Source of the DNA: Bigelowiella natans CCMP2755
Taxonomy: Eukaryota > Cercozoa > Chlorarachniophyceae
Direction: 5' to 3'
Assembly: GCA_000320545.1 (NCBI GenBank)
Contig: ADNK01000501.1
Span: 62,001-126,000, forward strand
DNA length: 64,000 nt
Under the pieces are notes generated by a model that worked only from the letters and a program-made list of their open reading frames with translations, was not told where the DNA came from and searched no databases. The translations under genes and the position numbers were made by a program. Positions 35,490 to 48,212 of this stretch are shown here, piece after piece (position 1 is the stretch's first letter; every line of letters starts with the position of its first letter).

Positions 35490-37507
35490 TTGAATTATTG
35501 TTTTGTCCATCTCGTTCCGACCGAATCGCTTCCAAGTCAAGATCCACAGAGCCGGCGACATTGTGCAGTAATTTGCTTTTCTTCCTTCTCATCGTAGGCT
35601 TTTCTTCTTCCTTCTTCTCGACGTCCATTTCGCCATTGTCATCCCCATCGTCGCCTTTCGTGTCCTCCCCATCCCCATCTAGGCTGCTACGGAGCTGCTG
35701 CTGCTGCTGCTGGGTTGTTATCGGCTGTATGTTGTTGTTGATGATGTCTGGTATTTGATCCAGTACCCAATCATGAAGCGGACGAATCTGGAAGGAGCAG
35801 GCGGAAAGAAGGCGGGTAAAGGCGAGAGGGGAGGAGGCAAAACAGACGGTGTAAACAACAACAACAACAACAAAGAAGTACTTGTCAGAGAGGCATCATA
35901 CCAAACCACAGCTCTACCATTCTATTTCTCACGCTACTAGTGCAGCAGCAAGTAGTAACAGCTCATCAACGACAACAACAACAACAACAACAACAACAAC
36001 CTGTGACCATAGCACGAGGTTCTGAGCAACGACTCGGAACATGATGAAGTCGGGCCGCACGTAGTCGAGGGCAAAGTGCGTATCTGGTGTGGCAAGATAG
36101 TTTGCGATGGCTCGGTTTCCACTGGGTATTTTGAGAACAGTAGACGACATGACGGAGGAGGAGGAGGAGGAGGAGGAGGAGGAGGAGGAGTGAGGAGCGA
36201 CAGTGAGTGATGGTGAAGTTGGTGAAGAAGAAGAAGAAGAAGATGATGATGATGATGATACAGGCTTGCAGGGATGATTGGTTCGTGTTTTCTCGTTGGT
36301 TTCATTGTTGTCTTGCTCAAAATCTCTAAATATGTTCTCATCGGTCTATCGATCGAGTGATTGATTGATTGATTGATTGATTGACCCACCTTCTCATATA
36401 CATCAGGCCAAGGGCTGCAATGGCTCCTGGAGCAGTGACATCTACATTGACCATACGGCCTTCTTTCATCCTACTGCCCCCAGAGGAAGATCCCCCTCCA
36501 GCTTCATCTCGCCCTAGACTACCTGGATGTTACCATGTATCATGAGGAGGACCGCGGGGAACATTCGGACGAAAAGGAAAGAAAAGAAGAGGAAGAGGAA
36601 GAAGAAGAAGAAGGAGAAGCAGAAAGAATGCTGCGAGCAATGACCTGTTCTGAAGACTGTACCCCCGTAACCGTGAGAAGGGCCCCCGTCCATGTACTGG
36701 CGCAATCTGTTTTGGATCTGGAGATCGGCGAGTCCTTCAAATAAGAGAAAAGAGAAACCAAGAACAACAACAACAACAAGAAGAAGAAGAAGAAGAAGAA
36801 GGAAAATACAGGAAGACGAGGAGGGGGGAAGTGGGGTTCGGAAGCACCAACATCAGCGTCGTTTCATCACAAACACACCACCATTTGAAACTGCAGCAAA
36901 TACACTCACAGGCAACTTCAAAGATTACACTCAGAAGGATAACGTGCATCTTTCCGCAATCGATTGAAAAAGAAACAGAGGCGCTTTACATAGTGTCACA
37001 GGAGGATGAAGCTGCGAAATTCCAGCACTATAACGTTGGGGAAGAGGTTGAGGGAGTAGTAGTAGTAGTAGTAGTTGTTGTTTTAGTAGTAGTACCGATT
37101 GCATCCGCACCACGCTGAAGACACACCAATCCAAGAGCTAGGCCTTTTTGACGATAATCACGATTAGAAGAAGAATAACAAAGGGGGCTATATGTCATTA
37201 TTTTGAGAATCCACAAGCTAGCCATTTAATATCCTAAGATCCCCCTGCCTCTCCTTCCTCTCTCTATCATTGTGTGATCTCTCACCTGCCGCTAACGAAT
37301 AAGCCTCGTGGCCCTAGTAGCAAGTGGCAACGGCATCGTCGTAAGAAGATCAAGCAATAGTAATGATAACCAAACAGAAATTAAATCATGACACCAACAA
37401 GCAAGCTGCCCCCCTCCCCCTTTTCCCACTTCTCTCGTCTAAAAGCCTAAGATTCTCATCGACATCTCTGCTGTTGCTGCTGCAGAAACGATGCTGTGTT
37501 TAAGTGG

Positions 37508-37541
<34 letters not shown>

Positions 37542-37666
37542 ATGCATGTATAGGGGAGAAGTAGTAGCAGTAGTCGTCGTAGTAGTGTCTTCACCTGATC
37601 CGCCCATTTTTCATCAGCAGGCCGATTTCCTGTGAAGTAAGGACCACGACGATGATGGAAATGCAT

Positions 37667-37698
<32 letters not shown>

Positions 37699-38028
37699 TC
37701 TGCACTCTAGGTTCCCACTATTCAGTATCTACTTCAGATAGCTTTGTATGCCAAGTTTCATGTGTTGGTTATGGACACCTCCTCGATGTTTTTCTATCAA
37801 TCTATCGATCGACAAACTACTACCGATTTCTGTGAGAAGCAGCTCCGTCATGAGCCTGTGTGCCGTCCCTCTATACAATAATCCAATGCCTACCAGCGCT
37901 GCCGTTTGTGTGACCTGATCATTGATCATTGGCAGCGATGACGATGACGATGACGACGACGCAGGATGTGCAGCAAGGAAATCAACTAAGTGCGACACAT
38001 GTGTTGATTTATTTTATTCATAGATTCG

Positions 38029-38064
<36 letters not shown>

Positions 38065-41000
38065 GCTGAGAACGCTAGATCTGCGAATGCTGGAGGGAGT
38101 AGTGCAGGAATACGAAGGCAAAGCATCTTTGATACTCTCACGTCCGTAGTGCCCGCACAGCCAGCCGCCATACCTTTTATGAGTTATCATTATAATATTG
38201 ATAACAATAATAATACTAATGATCTTCCTGCGAGATCTATCCAGCTCATCCACTTCCTCCTGTTTGTTTCTTTGTTGGTTTGTTCTTCTTCTTCTCTCTT
38301 CTGTGCACAAGTACTACTACTAGTACTACTACGATTGCTGCTGGTGGTGGTGGTGCTATTACCAAGCAGAATCGCCATGATGGTTGCATCGTGGTCCTGA
38401 CTGAGGTACCAGTATCTGTGGTGGTGGTGGTGGTGGTGGTGAAGAAAAGGAATAAGAATAAGAATAAGAATGAGGGCATCAATGGATTGCACAAGGAGTA
38501 AGGCTGAAAGACTATCACCAAACACTGTGCTATATGGAACATGCAGTACACCCTACTACTCTCTCACCCTACGACAACGACAAGCGACAAACAACAAACG
38601 ATAACGACGCACAGGTCTGAAGGTGCGAGAGCGTTGAGATGGCCTCTCAGGCCTAATCCAAGCAAGAAGCCTGCGTGCGTGTACGTCAGTTTTCGAGGCC
38701 GGTTATAAGCAATCCAAGTTCGTGTGATCTCGGCGGCTGAAGAGGAGCTAGGCGAAGAAGAGCTGCGCCCATAGGCCTCCCCGCCGTTTTGTCCCCCCCC
38801 ACCCGCTGGAATGACTACGCGCAGGCCTGCTGCGACACCGTTGTGGAAGCCCGGCCAATCTCTGAGGGTGTTCTGCCCGCCCATGCTTGTAAGCAGGCGC
38901 ACCACCTCAGCATGCTCGTAGTCAAGAGAGACTGGGATGTCCTTTGGAGGCAAAATCCCCTTCACCACCAGTCGTGGCACGGCCAGAGCTTCTGTGAGAT
39001 CAGGGATGTAGGATCCCAATGTGAGCATCCCTCGCCCGACCGGCAGGGCCAATGTGCGGATGATGCGGCGGAACAGCTGTAGCTGTTTCCACGACTGAGA
39101 GCCAGGACCGCCGTTTGCTGCGTTGTCGCCCTGCCCTTCCCCACCGCCATTCAGCGAGTGCTCCGCCGGAACATTCATACGAATCAACCGGTTGGAGCGG
39201 AGAATGCGGCACACCTCCTTGATTCGCTTGTCACGCCCGAACCGCAGCAAACTCTGCCGGAGTACCAGCGATGTTCCGTCGACTTCGTTCCCGTAGTCCT
39301 GCCGCAGGGCCTCTCGCTGCTGTGGCGTCTCTGCCGCCGCTGCTGCAGCCGATGATGCTGCAGCGGCCGCCATTGTCCTGCTCATCGAGTTCTGTCCGAG
39401 GACCGAACCGATTTGCAGCGACGAGAGCGGCTGAGCTCTACCACTAGCCCCACCCCCCCCGCCACCACGGGTACTGCCTGTCCCCGGATGCCCCCTCCGG
39501 ACTCCGACAACGCCTCCTCCACTGCTACTGCTACCACCCGCCCCTGCGGCGTTGGTGGACGAGGTCTCAAAAAGCGTGGCTAGGTCCTCACGACGTATAA
39601 GCTTGTATGCAGCAGGCGGCCATCCTGTGGGAGGATTCTCGCGGCAGTTGCAGAGGGCTTGTCGTAATGGCAGGGCTACGCCGAACGGCAGCTCATCAAG
39701 GTCTTCGATGGAGAGACCCTCCTCCACCATGACAATCACCAGCTGCTCCTCTCGGCTGCGCGCCGTGCACTGTCGTGGGGGGGGGCGCGTTGAGGAAGGG
39801 GACAGCAGCGGATAAGGGGACCTCGTCGTTTGGTAGCCATAAGCACCAGCTCTTACCAATGGGGGAGTCTTGCTACCACTACTATTTCCGCTGTTTTGAG
39901 TGGTTTGGAATGGGATCGGGGCTGCCAAAGGGGATGGCGGATGAATCATAAATCGACGTCGTTGAGGGGGGAGAAGGGACGAGGACGTGGACGTGCAGGG
40001 TGTAGCTTGCCTGCTACTCCCAGGCGTAGTTGTGACGGCCATCATCCTCATCCGCTTGTGCTCGTCCACGGTTGTAGCAGCAGAAGAAGAATACGGGGGG
40101 GAGGAGGAGAAGAGAACAGAGTAAAGTCGGCAAATGCGACGTAGGCGATGGAAGGGAAACCCCCCGCCACCTCCAGCCCCACGATGACGACCCCTGTTAG
40201 CAGAGGATGATGCAGTGGTAGCTGTAGCTGCTCCTCCTGATCCAACCATGATACCTTCTCCTCCACCATCGGCATATAGTGTTGGTAGTAAGAAGGAACC
40301 GTAGATTCGAATGCTTGCAGGAAGGGCGTTGAGGGGGTGGGGAGGTGGCCTGCGGCTGCTGCTGCTGGTGCTGTCATCGCCAGACCTGACACAATGTACC
40401 AGCCACTGGAACACGTTAGCAGGTACTTGCTGCTTATTATTCCTTAAGCGGTCTGAAGCGGCCTCTTCTCCCTCTCCTTCTTTTTCTTTTTCTTCTTCTT
40501 CTTCTTTATCCTGTGGAATGGAGACCTGATCGGAATCCCTTAGGTATTGATCCAGGAAAGCTGGCTCTTTCGCAGCACGTGCCAGGCCTTTTAGCAGTGG
40601 CAGCAATCGCAAATGCTCGCTCTTTCGCAACACGTCGAGCTTGTAGTTTTCGTACAGCGTGTGCAGCGCTCTCAGAACCAGTCTCAGGGTGGTGGTGGTG
40701 GAGGAGGAGGAGGAGGAGGAGGAAGAAGAATTGGGAATAAGAAGGGATCCCTGTTTCGCCGTAGCTTTTTCGAATGCCCTGTAGGCCCTCTTTTTCTTCT
40801 TCTGCGGCCCCTTCTTCACCTTTTTCTTTGACCGCTGTTTACGTTGGCCCTTTGCCTTATCTTTTGAGCTCTTTGCCGCCGTCGTCGTCTTCATCGTCGT
40901 CAACGGGAGATAGACAGCAGGACCAAGTGACGACATCGCGTGCATATCACTTTTCAACAGTCTCTCCCAGTGACTATTATCGTTGTCCTCGTCACTGCCG

Positions 41001-42398
41001 TCATCATCGCTTTCTATTTCTTCCTCCATTGCCATCTCCCCATCATCTTCGCTCCCCGCTAGCCGATCGAGCATCGTGCAAAACACTTTCCAGTAGTCGA
41101 TTTTCCTGCTAATGCTGCTGCTGCTGCTACTGCTCTCGTGGCGACTACTACTCGGGGCAGCGTCTCTACTCTTCTTCTCCTTTTCCTCCTTCTTCTCCTC
41201 CTCATCCTCCCGTTTTGCAATGGCTCTCTTCTCCTTCTCAAGCTCGCAGTCCAACAAGAAATCGTGGAGGAGGGCGTGGTGAAATTCTGGGTCAACCAAG
41301 AGCTCAATGGCAGCAAAACACGCCGAAATGAGGCCTTGACGGCTGAACGGGGTTGTTGCCACCTTCATGCGCAGCTCCTTCCCAGTATCAAATAGCACCG
41401 TTATTTTGTCGCGATTGCTTTCCTGGACATCGATAACTCTAGAAGAAAATGCAGCCTTTAGATCGATTGTCCCGATCAGCGTGGCGCCTGTGTACAGATG
41501 CAACAGCTCGCCGTTTTCGCTAAGGACAAGGATGTCGTGGTTGAATGGATCTCCATTTTCGTCGTCATTGTCGTCAACGAGACCGCACCAGCCAATACCA
41601 TCCCATCTACTCGTGCCTACGGTGTGGCAGCTATCAATGCTGTCGCGGTACAGGCAGCGGGCAGACATAATCGGCACTGCTGCGCTGCATGCACCCTCCA
41701 ACATGAAGGCCAGCTCAACCCTTATCTTGGAGGGGGGGAGCGTTGAGGAAGAGGAAGAAGACGAGGAGGAGGCGGTGGCAGTAGTGGACGGAGAAATGTG
41801 CTTCAGCCGGTAGGCACGGAGCTGATTGTAATTCATACAGAAAGATCTCATATCTCATCACTTTTTTACGCAACGAGGTTCAAAATATGACACGTGTGCT
41901 TATGGATGATAACAACACTACCGTTTTCTGTTGCTTGTCAAACAAGCAAAGGAGCGGAGTGGAGGCCTCATCTCTGGCAAGAAACACCTTCGAAATCGCT
42001 GTTCTCTCGCTTTGCACCCAAACGAGGTCAAGGATAACTTCAGATTCAATGCGAGTTGCCTCTTCGTCCTCCTCTTCCACTTCTTCCCTCTCCCCCCCCC
42101 CTTCTATCTCCATGAGATCAATCTTCCTCTTACTATCACTGCTGTGCTTTGCCACAGATAATCTCCCTCCTGCTGCAGTAGTTCCATTTCTCCTTCCCCA
42201 GGCCTCACCATCAGTGTTATCATCCTCGCCGTCGTGATCATTCTTATCGAGCCGGTTGGCGTGGAATCGTTTGTTGATCTCGGCTAGCGACTGATGCATG
42301 ACCCACAGCTTGTGCACATGCTGCTCTGTGTTGTACGTCACTAAGAGCGGCCGGGATTCGAAGCTGAAGACGACTTTCTCACAAGGATCACGGAGGTA

Positions 42399-42433
<35 letters not shown>

Positions 42434-43166
42434 CACTGTTGCTCCTGCTTCTTCTTTTCGCCTACGAGTTGTATTACGTATGAAGGACGCACACAGCACC
42501 ACCACCATCACAACATACACCAGTTATCGTCGTGGAACAAGAACTATTTCTACTTGTATATTGGTAGTACCGTCATTTCTAATGGTGTAGCCAGAATCGC
42601 GTTTGCGTGCTGCTGCTGCTGCTTCTTCTTCATCTCGGCTAATGCGCCTCGTACCCCCCTTTCCTGTAAGCTTTGAGATACCGGTTTCAAGACCTGGCAA
42701 TGGTGTGAATGTTAGCTCGATCGGCTGCCAAGGAAGTCAACAACACGCTCTCGCACCTCTAGAGGATGCATGAGGCTGAAGAGAAGCGGGGCATCAGGGT
42801 TCTTTCCACTTTCCTGTGAGGTATGATCAAAGCATATCCAACGTCATGCTACAAGCCAAGAACGATAATGACACAGCAGAGGGATTGAGGGAGGAGCTCA
42901 CTTCCTTCCCGATTTTGCGTTCGATAAGGAGACCTGACAGGGAAAGCTTTTAGAAGATAACAATAATAAATGTTGAAGGAGTGGTTTGCGGTTGATGAAT
43001 CACCTTCCAAGAGGGGCCACACTCTATTTACCCTACACGGCAGGGCTATGTGATACATCTCGCCATCATCGCGGTGCACTGTAAGACTTTCCGCATGAAG
43101 AATGCAAAGCCATCTGAGGATCAACAATTCTCAGCCATAACATCATTTAATAATATGCTCAACAAA

Positions 43167-43204
<38 letters not shown>

Positions 43205-44401
43205 TTACATATTTATACGTGTGTTTCTAAGTACGATATTTATATAACAACACAGCTGTGCAGGGACATGAAATAGCGTGTGGTGGTCTCGCCAATCGTC
43301 GTCGCATTTACTCACTCCTTCAAGATGGTATTGTTGTTGAAGTCGGCGAAGGAGCACCACACAGCTTGGTGTACGCGCTCATCCGTTCGGAAGCTTGAGA
43401 ATTAATAGAATATCTCATTAAAATAATCAGCCATGATGCACTGTACTTAATTCTGTTTTTATTTCATAGTGTGTGGGAAGATGGATCCATGGAGTGGAAA
43501 GGAGGTAGGGTGATGTTGAGAAGGACCTTTTCAGAATACGAGGCCCCGATGACCAGATAACAATGGTCTCTCCAACATAAAGACTCTCCTCTCGTCGAGG
43601 TCGTGTGTAGCTGAGCCTTGTACATTTCCGCTCCACTCTGGAGATGATGAAGAAGAAGTAGTAGCAGAAGAAGAAGTAGAAGAAGAAATATATCACACCA
43701 CAAAGCTTGGGTTGGAAAAAATGGGGTTCATATCCTTGGTTAGATAACAAGAGAAGCTGTCAACCTTTGCTTGCAACGGAAGCAATCAGAGCCGAGCTCG
43801 CCACACTTCTGGAGCTCCATCTGAGATGAAAGCTTTCGGAGAGGACTCCTGTCTCTCTGTCTGCAGCTTCTTCTCGTTTATATTTCTCTGTTTCCCCAGC
43901 CCGTTTGTCAGCTTGAATACTGACACCTACCCAGCAGAAAAGCCGTCAAATTGGTGGGTGCTGTTAGGCAAAATGGTTTTTCGAAAGCAGCAACGTCGAC
44001 GAAGAAGACATAACTAGGACTTCCCCACCCAGCTGCATTACCCTAGGACGAATTATTAGCTGCTGGTGGATCTACACACGCCTTTCGGAATATTTGGCGG
44101 GAAAGTGATCGTGTCGCTCTTGTGTCACTCCCGCTGACCGTGAAACATGTGCGGCTCTTAGTATGGCCGCGTATAGCACATGCAAAGATCTAGCAGCTAT
44201 CTGCGTGGAAAAAGGCGCTTTCAATCTTCCCCTTCCCCTCTCCTCCGTTATCCTACCCACCTGAAAATCGTCTCCAACGCCGCCACTGCAGTTGTCTGTG
44301 TGTTGGCGTCGTTGTTGTTGTTGTTGTTGTTGTTGTTTTGTTGTTGTTGTTAACCACGAAATCGGTCTTCCCACGGCTCCGTCGTATTCATAGTCTTCCA
44401 T
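32287..44401 (-). CDS. APC1: Anaphase-promoting complex subunit 1
   Basis: APC1 is the scaffold of the ubiquitin ligase that drives chromosome segregation and mitotic exit. About 20 or more exons span 12 kb. Exon 1 is 44401-44261 (MEDYEYDGAVGRPISWL). N-terminal landmarks are LYVGETIVIWSSG (~43.57 kb), DGEMYHIALPCRVNRVWPLL (~43.05 kb) and HVHKLWVMHQSLAEI (~42.3 kb). One huge exon (~41.84-38.617 kb) holds ALHTLYENYKLDVLRK and ends DWPGFHNGVAAGLR / HAGFLLGLGLRGHL. The proteasome/cyclosome repeats follow in small exons: VSKMLCLRIPALLPP (38.1 kb), AALVGIGLLYRGTAHR (37.87 kb), GLALGLVCLQRG (37.15 kb), VNVDVTAPGAIAALGLMYMR (36.4 kb), NRAIANYLATPDTHFALDYV (36.1 kb), IRPLHDWVLDQIPDI (35.79 kb), GLRFAGTGDEPSQQ (35.07 kb), HMAIGLLFLGGGQLTLSS (33.997-33.854). 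The last exon, 33675-32287, carries VVAVEPRCIQCVDVNTG and the C-terminal domain. Long Ser, Asp, Glu and Ala runs interrupt the conserved blocks. Confidence 0.95.
34610..34715. repeat. (AG)n, (AC)n and (AT)n cluster
   Basis: Three adjacent dinucleotide tracts lie in an APC1 intron immediately upstream (minus sense) of the exon at 34587-34504. Confidence 0.9.
35457..35485. repeat. (AT)n microsatellite
   Basis: AT run at the 3' edge of the APC1 exon starting 35788; the donor GTATAT is part of the run itself. Confidence 0.85.
38034..38063. repeat. (AT)n microsatellite
   Basis: AT run directly following the APC1 exon that ends near 38064; again the donor GTATAT is drawn from the repeat. Confidence 0.85.
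42396..42434. repeat. (CTG)n run
   Basis: About 12 CTG/CAG units within an APC1 exon near 42.4 kb; on the coding strand it encodes a poly-Ser tract (AGC frame). Confidence 0.75.
43170..43203. repeat. (AT)n microsatellite
   Basis: About 16 AT units in an APC1 intron near the 5' part of the gene. Confidence 0.9.
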
Positions 44402-44599
44402 AGACCAAATTTATATACTATAAATACCCTACATCATTTTTTAATATTATTTTCTTTGCAAAGTCGGAATCGTTGTTTTGAAGTTCTCTGCCTCTTTGCA
44501 TGTGATCATAGGATATATTATCGATTAAAATTTATTCCGTTGATTCTGTTCGGAAGAGCTTTGCTCTGAGCAATCCATCGGCAAGAGCTCTGACCTGCG
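44402..44599. promoter_or_regulatory. Head-to-head gap at the APC1 start
   Basis: About 0.2-0.25 kb separates the APC1 ATG (44401, minus) from the first plus-strand ATGs (44600 and 44653). A TATA-rich word (TTTATATACTATAAATAC) lies at about 44410-44427, close to the APC1 start. The plus-strand partner is unsettled. Confidence 0.4.
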
Positions 44600-45076
44600 A
44601 TGGCCCTTCTTTCCGATAACATTAACAGGTGGGCGCAGCTTTGAGGAGGAGAATGCGAATAGGAAAATGGGAGAGGATGGAACGTGGCAGGAATGTTGAA
44701 GGTTCAATTATCCGTCTCGTGGCTATTTCCGCGTGTATCGCAGCTTTAGCTGCGATTCCACGCTCGGGGATACTCTCGAGCTCATCATCATTGCACCAAC
44801 GCGAGGCCTTCTACAATCACAACAGTCTTAAAAAGTATTATTCAAACTTTGCTCCACCTATAGAATGTTATATGTCGCTGCTGCGTCACAAAAACCCGTC
44901 ATACCTTCTTACCAGGAGATATGGATTTCGAACGAGTTGCTTCGGGTTAAGAGGAGGGGCCGAGGGAAGATTTTCTACAGCTGATAGTTTAAGCTTGGCA
45001 CGCCTTGGACTATCCGACTCTCCAATCATACCGCCTAATCTCCTTCGCGTAGATTACCACAATGAGACCACGTAAG
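44600..45076 (+). CDS. Possible 5' exon(s) of a plus-strand gene, uncertain
   Basis: Two ATGs are possible. The one at 44600 gives MALLSDNINR up to a GTGGGC donor. The one at 44653 opens a frame to a GTAAGC donor near 45065; it has a hydrophobic stretch (IIRLVAISACIAALAAIPRS) and later SCFGLRGGAEGRF. Neither matches an importin N-terminus. This may be the start of the downstream karyopherin gene or a separate small gene. I cannot decide from sequence. Confidence 0.25.
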
Positions 45077-46145
45077 CATGTCCCAAATAAAGGGGATGAA
45101 GTATTCACTCACCACAATGGCCATTTAGTGTACCTGTGTACATCAGGACAAATGGAAAAAGGGTCTCAATGAGAGACTTGTATTTAGCCCTCCTTGCTAA
45201 TATTGGCGGAGCGGTACCTACCTACATTTGCTGCCTATAGACGTCCAAAACAAAAAAAGATGGGGAGCAGGAGAGAAGCTCACTTCCAATTACCTACACG
45301 TCCTTCCACATAAATACACACGCCAGTGTGATCGTCAGATCTGAGACGAGAGCAGCTGATAATGGGTAATAAATTACGTTCAATCAGGGTCGATTGGAGG
45401 CTGAGCGAATGGTAACCAGCTGGCAAGCCAGAGCTGCACCTGGTAATGGAAATGCGTCCACCCTTTAACCACAGACATACCACATGTTGTTAATGAACAA
45501 TGCGGGCTCTGGCAAATAGGAAGAGAATATGCACTGATGTGATTGTATGCATTGATACCATTCAGGGTTTGTGCCTAGTTTGGTGAGCATTGTCACTGAG
45601 CCTACAGCTGATCCCCAGGTGGTAGTAGTAGTAGTAGTAATAAGTAGTTGCCAGTGAAAACTCAGATGCTCATGGATGCGTATCATTACCCAACGATTTT
45701 CTCAGGTCAGGCTGATGGCGGCCATAGTGGCGAAGAACGCAATCGGTACATCTCCTCCTCGTCGCTTGCAAATTACACGTTCCCATAGACTACATAAATA
45801 GTAGGCAGAAATTGCTGTTTGGGATGCGCACCATCCCAACTCAGACGCCGACTAGTTCCATATTGTTTATCATGCTTTTCCACTTCGTGTGAGTGCAAGT
45901 AATGTGATTTCTCCCTTCGGCTATGCTTGTCGACTGTGGCTCTCGCCACCATTCACTATCAGGAGGATTCTCGAGAGAGAGGCACGCAAACCCAGCATGC
46001 TGGCGGTACTACTGCTTATACGTAGCATCGAATGGTAGAAAAACGATCAGAAACGTATTCACACAGGCAGGCAACGTTCCCAACATTCATTGAGTGTATA
46101 AAACAATCGCTGAGATTGCTTCAAACCTAACGTGTCTGCACAGAG

Positions 46146-47834
46146 GGCTCACCATTCACGAGAAAGTGCGAGCGCGTCAAGCGCTTTTAGACTTGCTCTT
46201 TAAGGAGGAACATCCGGTGCATGATTCGTTAACATGAAAGCACACGCTGTAAGCCAAGAGTGGCGCCTCTCTCTCCATCCGATACTTGTTTTACTTCTCT
46301 CCTTATTTCGTGATTGGCCGAGTTAATGCTGTTACTACCGTTACTACCACTGAGAAACTATTCCATTTCCCTTCCTTCTACAGGCATTGTGCATGCAAGT
46401 GACCTTGTGTATCGCGTACATCTCCCATCACGATTACCCAAGATTGTGGCCAGGTGAGTCGTTACAAACAGACTAGTTGTAGTGTTGCTAAGAGCAGTCT
46501 TTGAGGAGGGTAGGAGGAGTAAAAATTCTGACTTTGTCGGACCACACGTACATTTGTCGTCACTCTAACAAAATCCTTCTTTCCCTCTTTCCCTCTTTCC
46601 GCCTTCAATACGCACAGACGCGGTAGATGATATTCTCGAGAAAGTCATGGTAACGCTTGTGTTGCAGTGATCAAAGATGATAGCAGCTGTAGTAGTTTAC
46701 GTACATTGCTGTCATACGATGCCTATATCTATTACTCGAAGCCCTTCCAAACCCCCTTACTACTACTACTACTACTACTACTACTTCACACACACAACAT
46801 AACCAGGTATCGCATAGCCAGTCCGACTTTCCAAGTATATGCAAGGCTTTGAAGTGTCTGAAGCACGTATGTCGGATGCACGGTAAGCTGCGTGCGTGGG
46901 GTCTAGTAGAAGGAAGGAGGGGACGGAGCGAAATAAATAGCTTACGCTCTCTTGATGCAACTTCCTCATCATCATCATCATTGTCGCATTATTATCATTA
47001 TTATTATTATTAGTAGTAGTAGTAGTATTATCATGATAACTATTCTAACCATCCTCTGTACCATTCACACATATTAGGTAGCGGGCCAGAGGGCACGAGT
47101 AGCAGCAGCCCGTCCGCGAGAGGTCGAATGGGCTCCGCCATGATGAAGATCGTGCAGAGGTAGTAGTAGTAGTAGTAGTAGTAGATGTTTTGTGGGGTAA
47201 TTTCGTTCTTGGGCTACTGTGGCTGCTGCTGAGCTTTGTATTACATGCACTTCCGTCCTTAGCGTTTTCCTCGTCATCTTAGTTTGCTCCTAGCCTTCAT
47301 CAATTCCATCTCCTCTTTACTCCGCTCTCTTCCCCCTCCTCCTCCTCCTCCTCCTCCTCCTCCTCCTCCCTTTCTTGTGCCGTTCGCCAGACTTATGGAC
47401 CCTGATGGTTTCAACTCTCGATCATCCCCTCGTTCCTCGTTGAAGATAGCAGCAGGAAAGGTGCTGGGAAAATGGAAGGAGAGAGGGGGAACGGGCCAAA
47501 CTCTTCTGATGCATTGGAATTTTTTTTGTGTTGTTGTTATGAATGAATGAAACCTTTCATCTTCTTTTACTGTTACTTGGGGTTGCATCGCTGTGTTTTC
47601 TTCGATTTCTGAATTTAGTCCTCGCTCGTCTCCCCCCCATTCCTTTTACTACAAACGGCATAGGTCCTGGATTTATGGAGGAAGTACTTGAAGATATTCT
47701 TAACAGGTGAGAGTCTCATTTAAATTGTCAGCATCATCATCGCAATGCGAAGTTGATTTCGGAATAGCGGGCAGCTGTGGATGTTCTTTTTTTTAGTTTT
47801 TTCGACCCATTAGTCGTTTTTCATATCATCATCA

Positions 47835-47868
<34 letters not shown>

Positions 47869-48180
47869 GATAATCGTGCTCAGATCAAAGTTCTGGCGAT
47901 TCCGTGGTCATGGCAGGAGTGATCGGAAATAAGGTGTAAGAGAGAAAGGAAAAGTATGAAGAGAGGAAGATGATGGAGAGTATGCGAAGACACGTCGTGT
48001 GGGCTCTCCTCGCTTTCCATTTCCCTTAAAAATATGTCGGAAACTACGAGTATGATGATGACGATGATGATGATGATGAAAATGGTAAACCATTTTATTA
48101 CATACAGTGTTTAAGCGTCTTGAGGGACATGCTGCTGATGCAAGAGGCATCAAGTACGCGATGATCACAACTAGCAGCAA

Positions 48181-48212
<32 letters not shown>

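Noticed and set aside
39552-40144. Several plus-strand open frames opposite APC1
   Set aside because: They are antisense shadows of the large APC1 exon.
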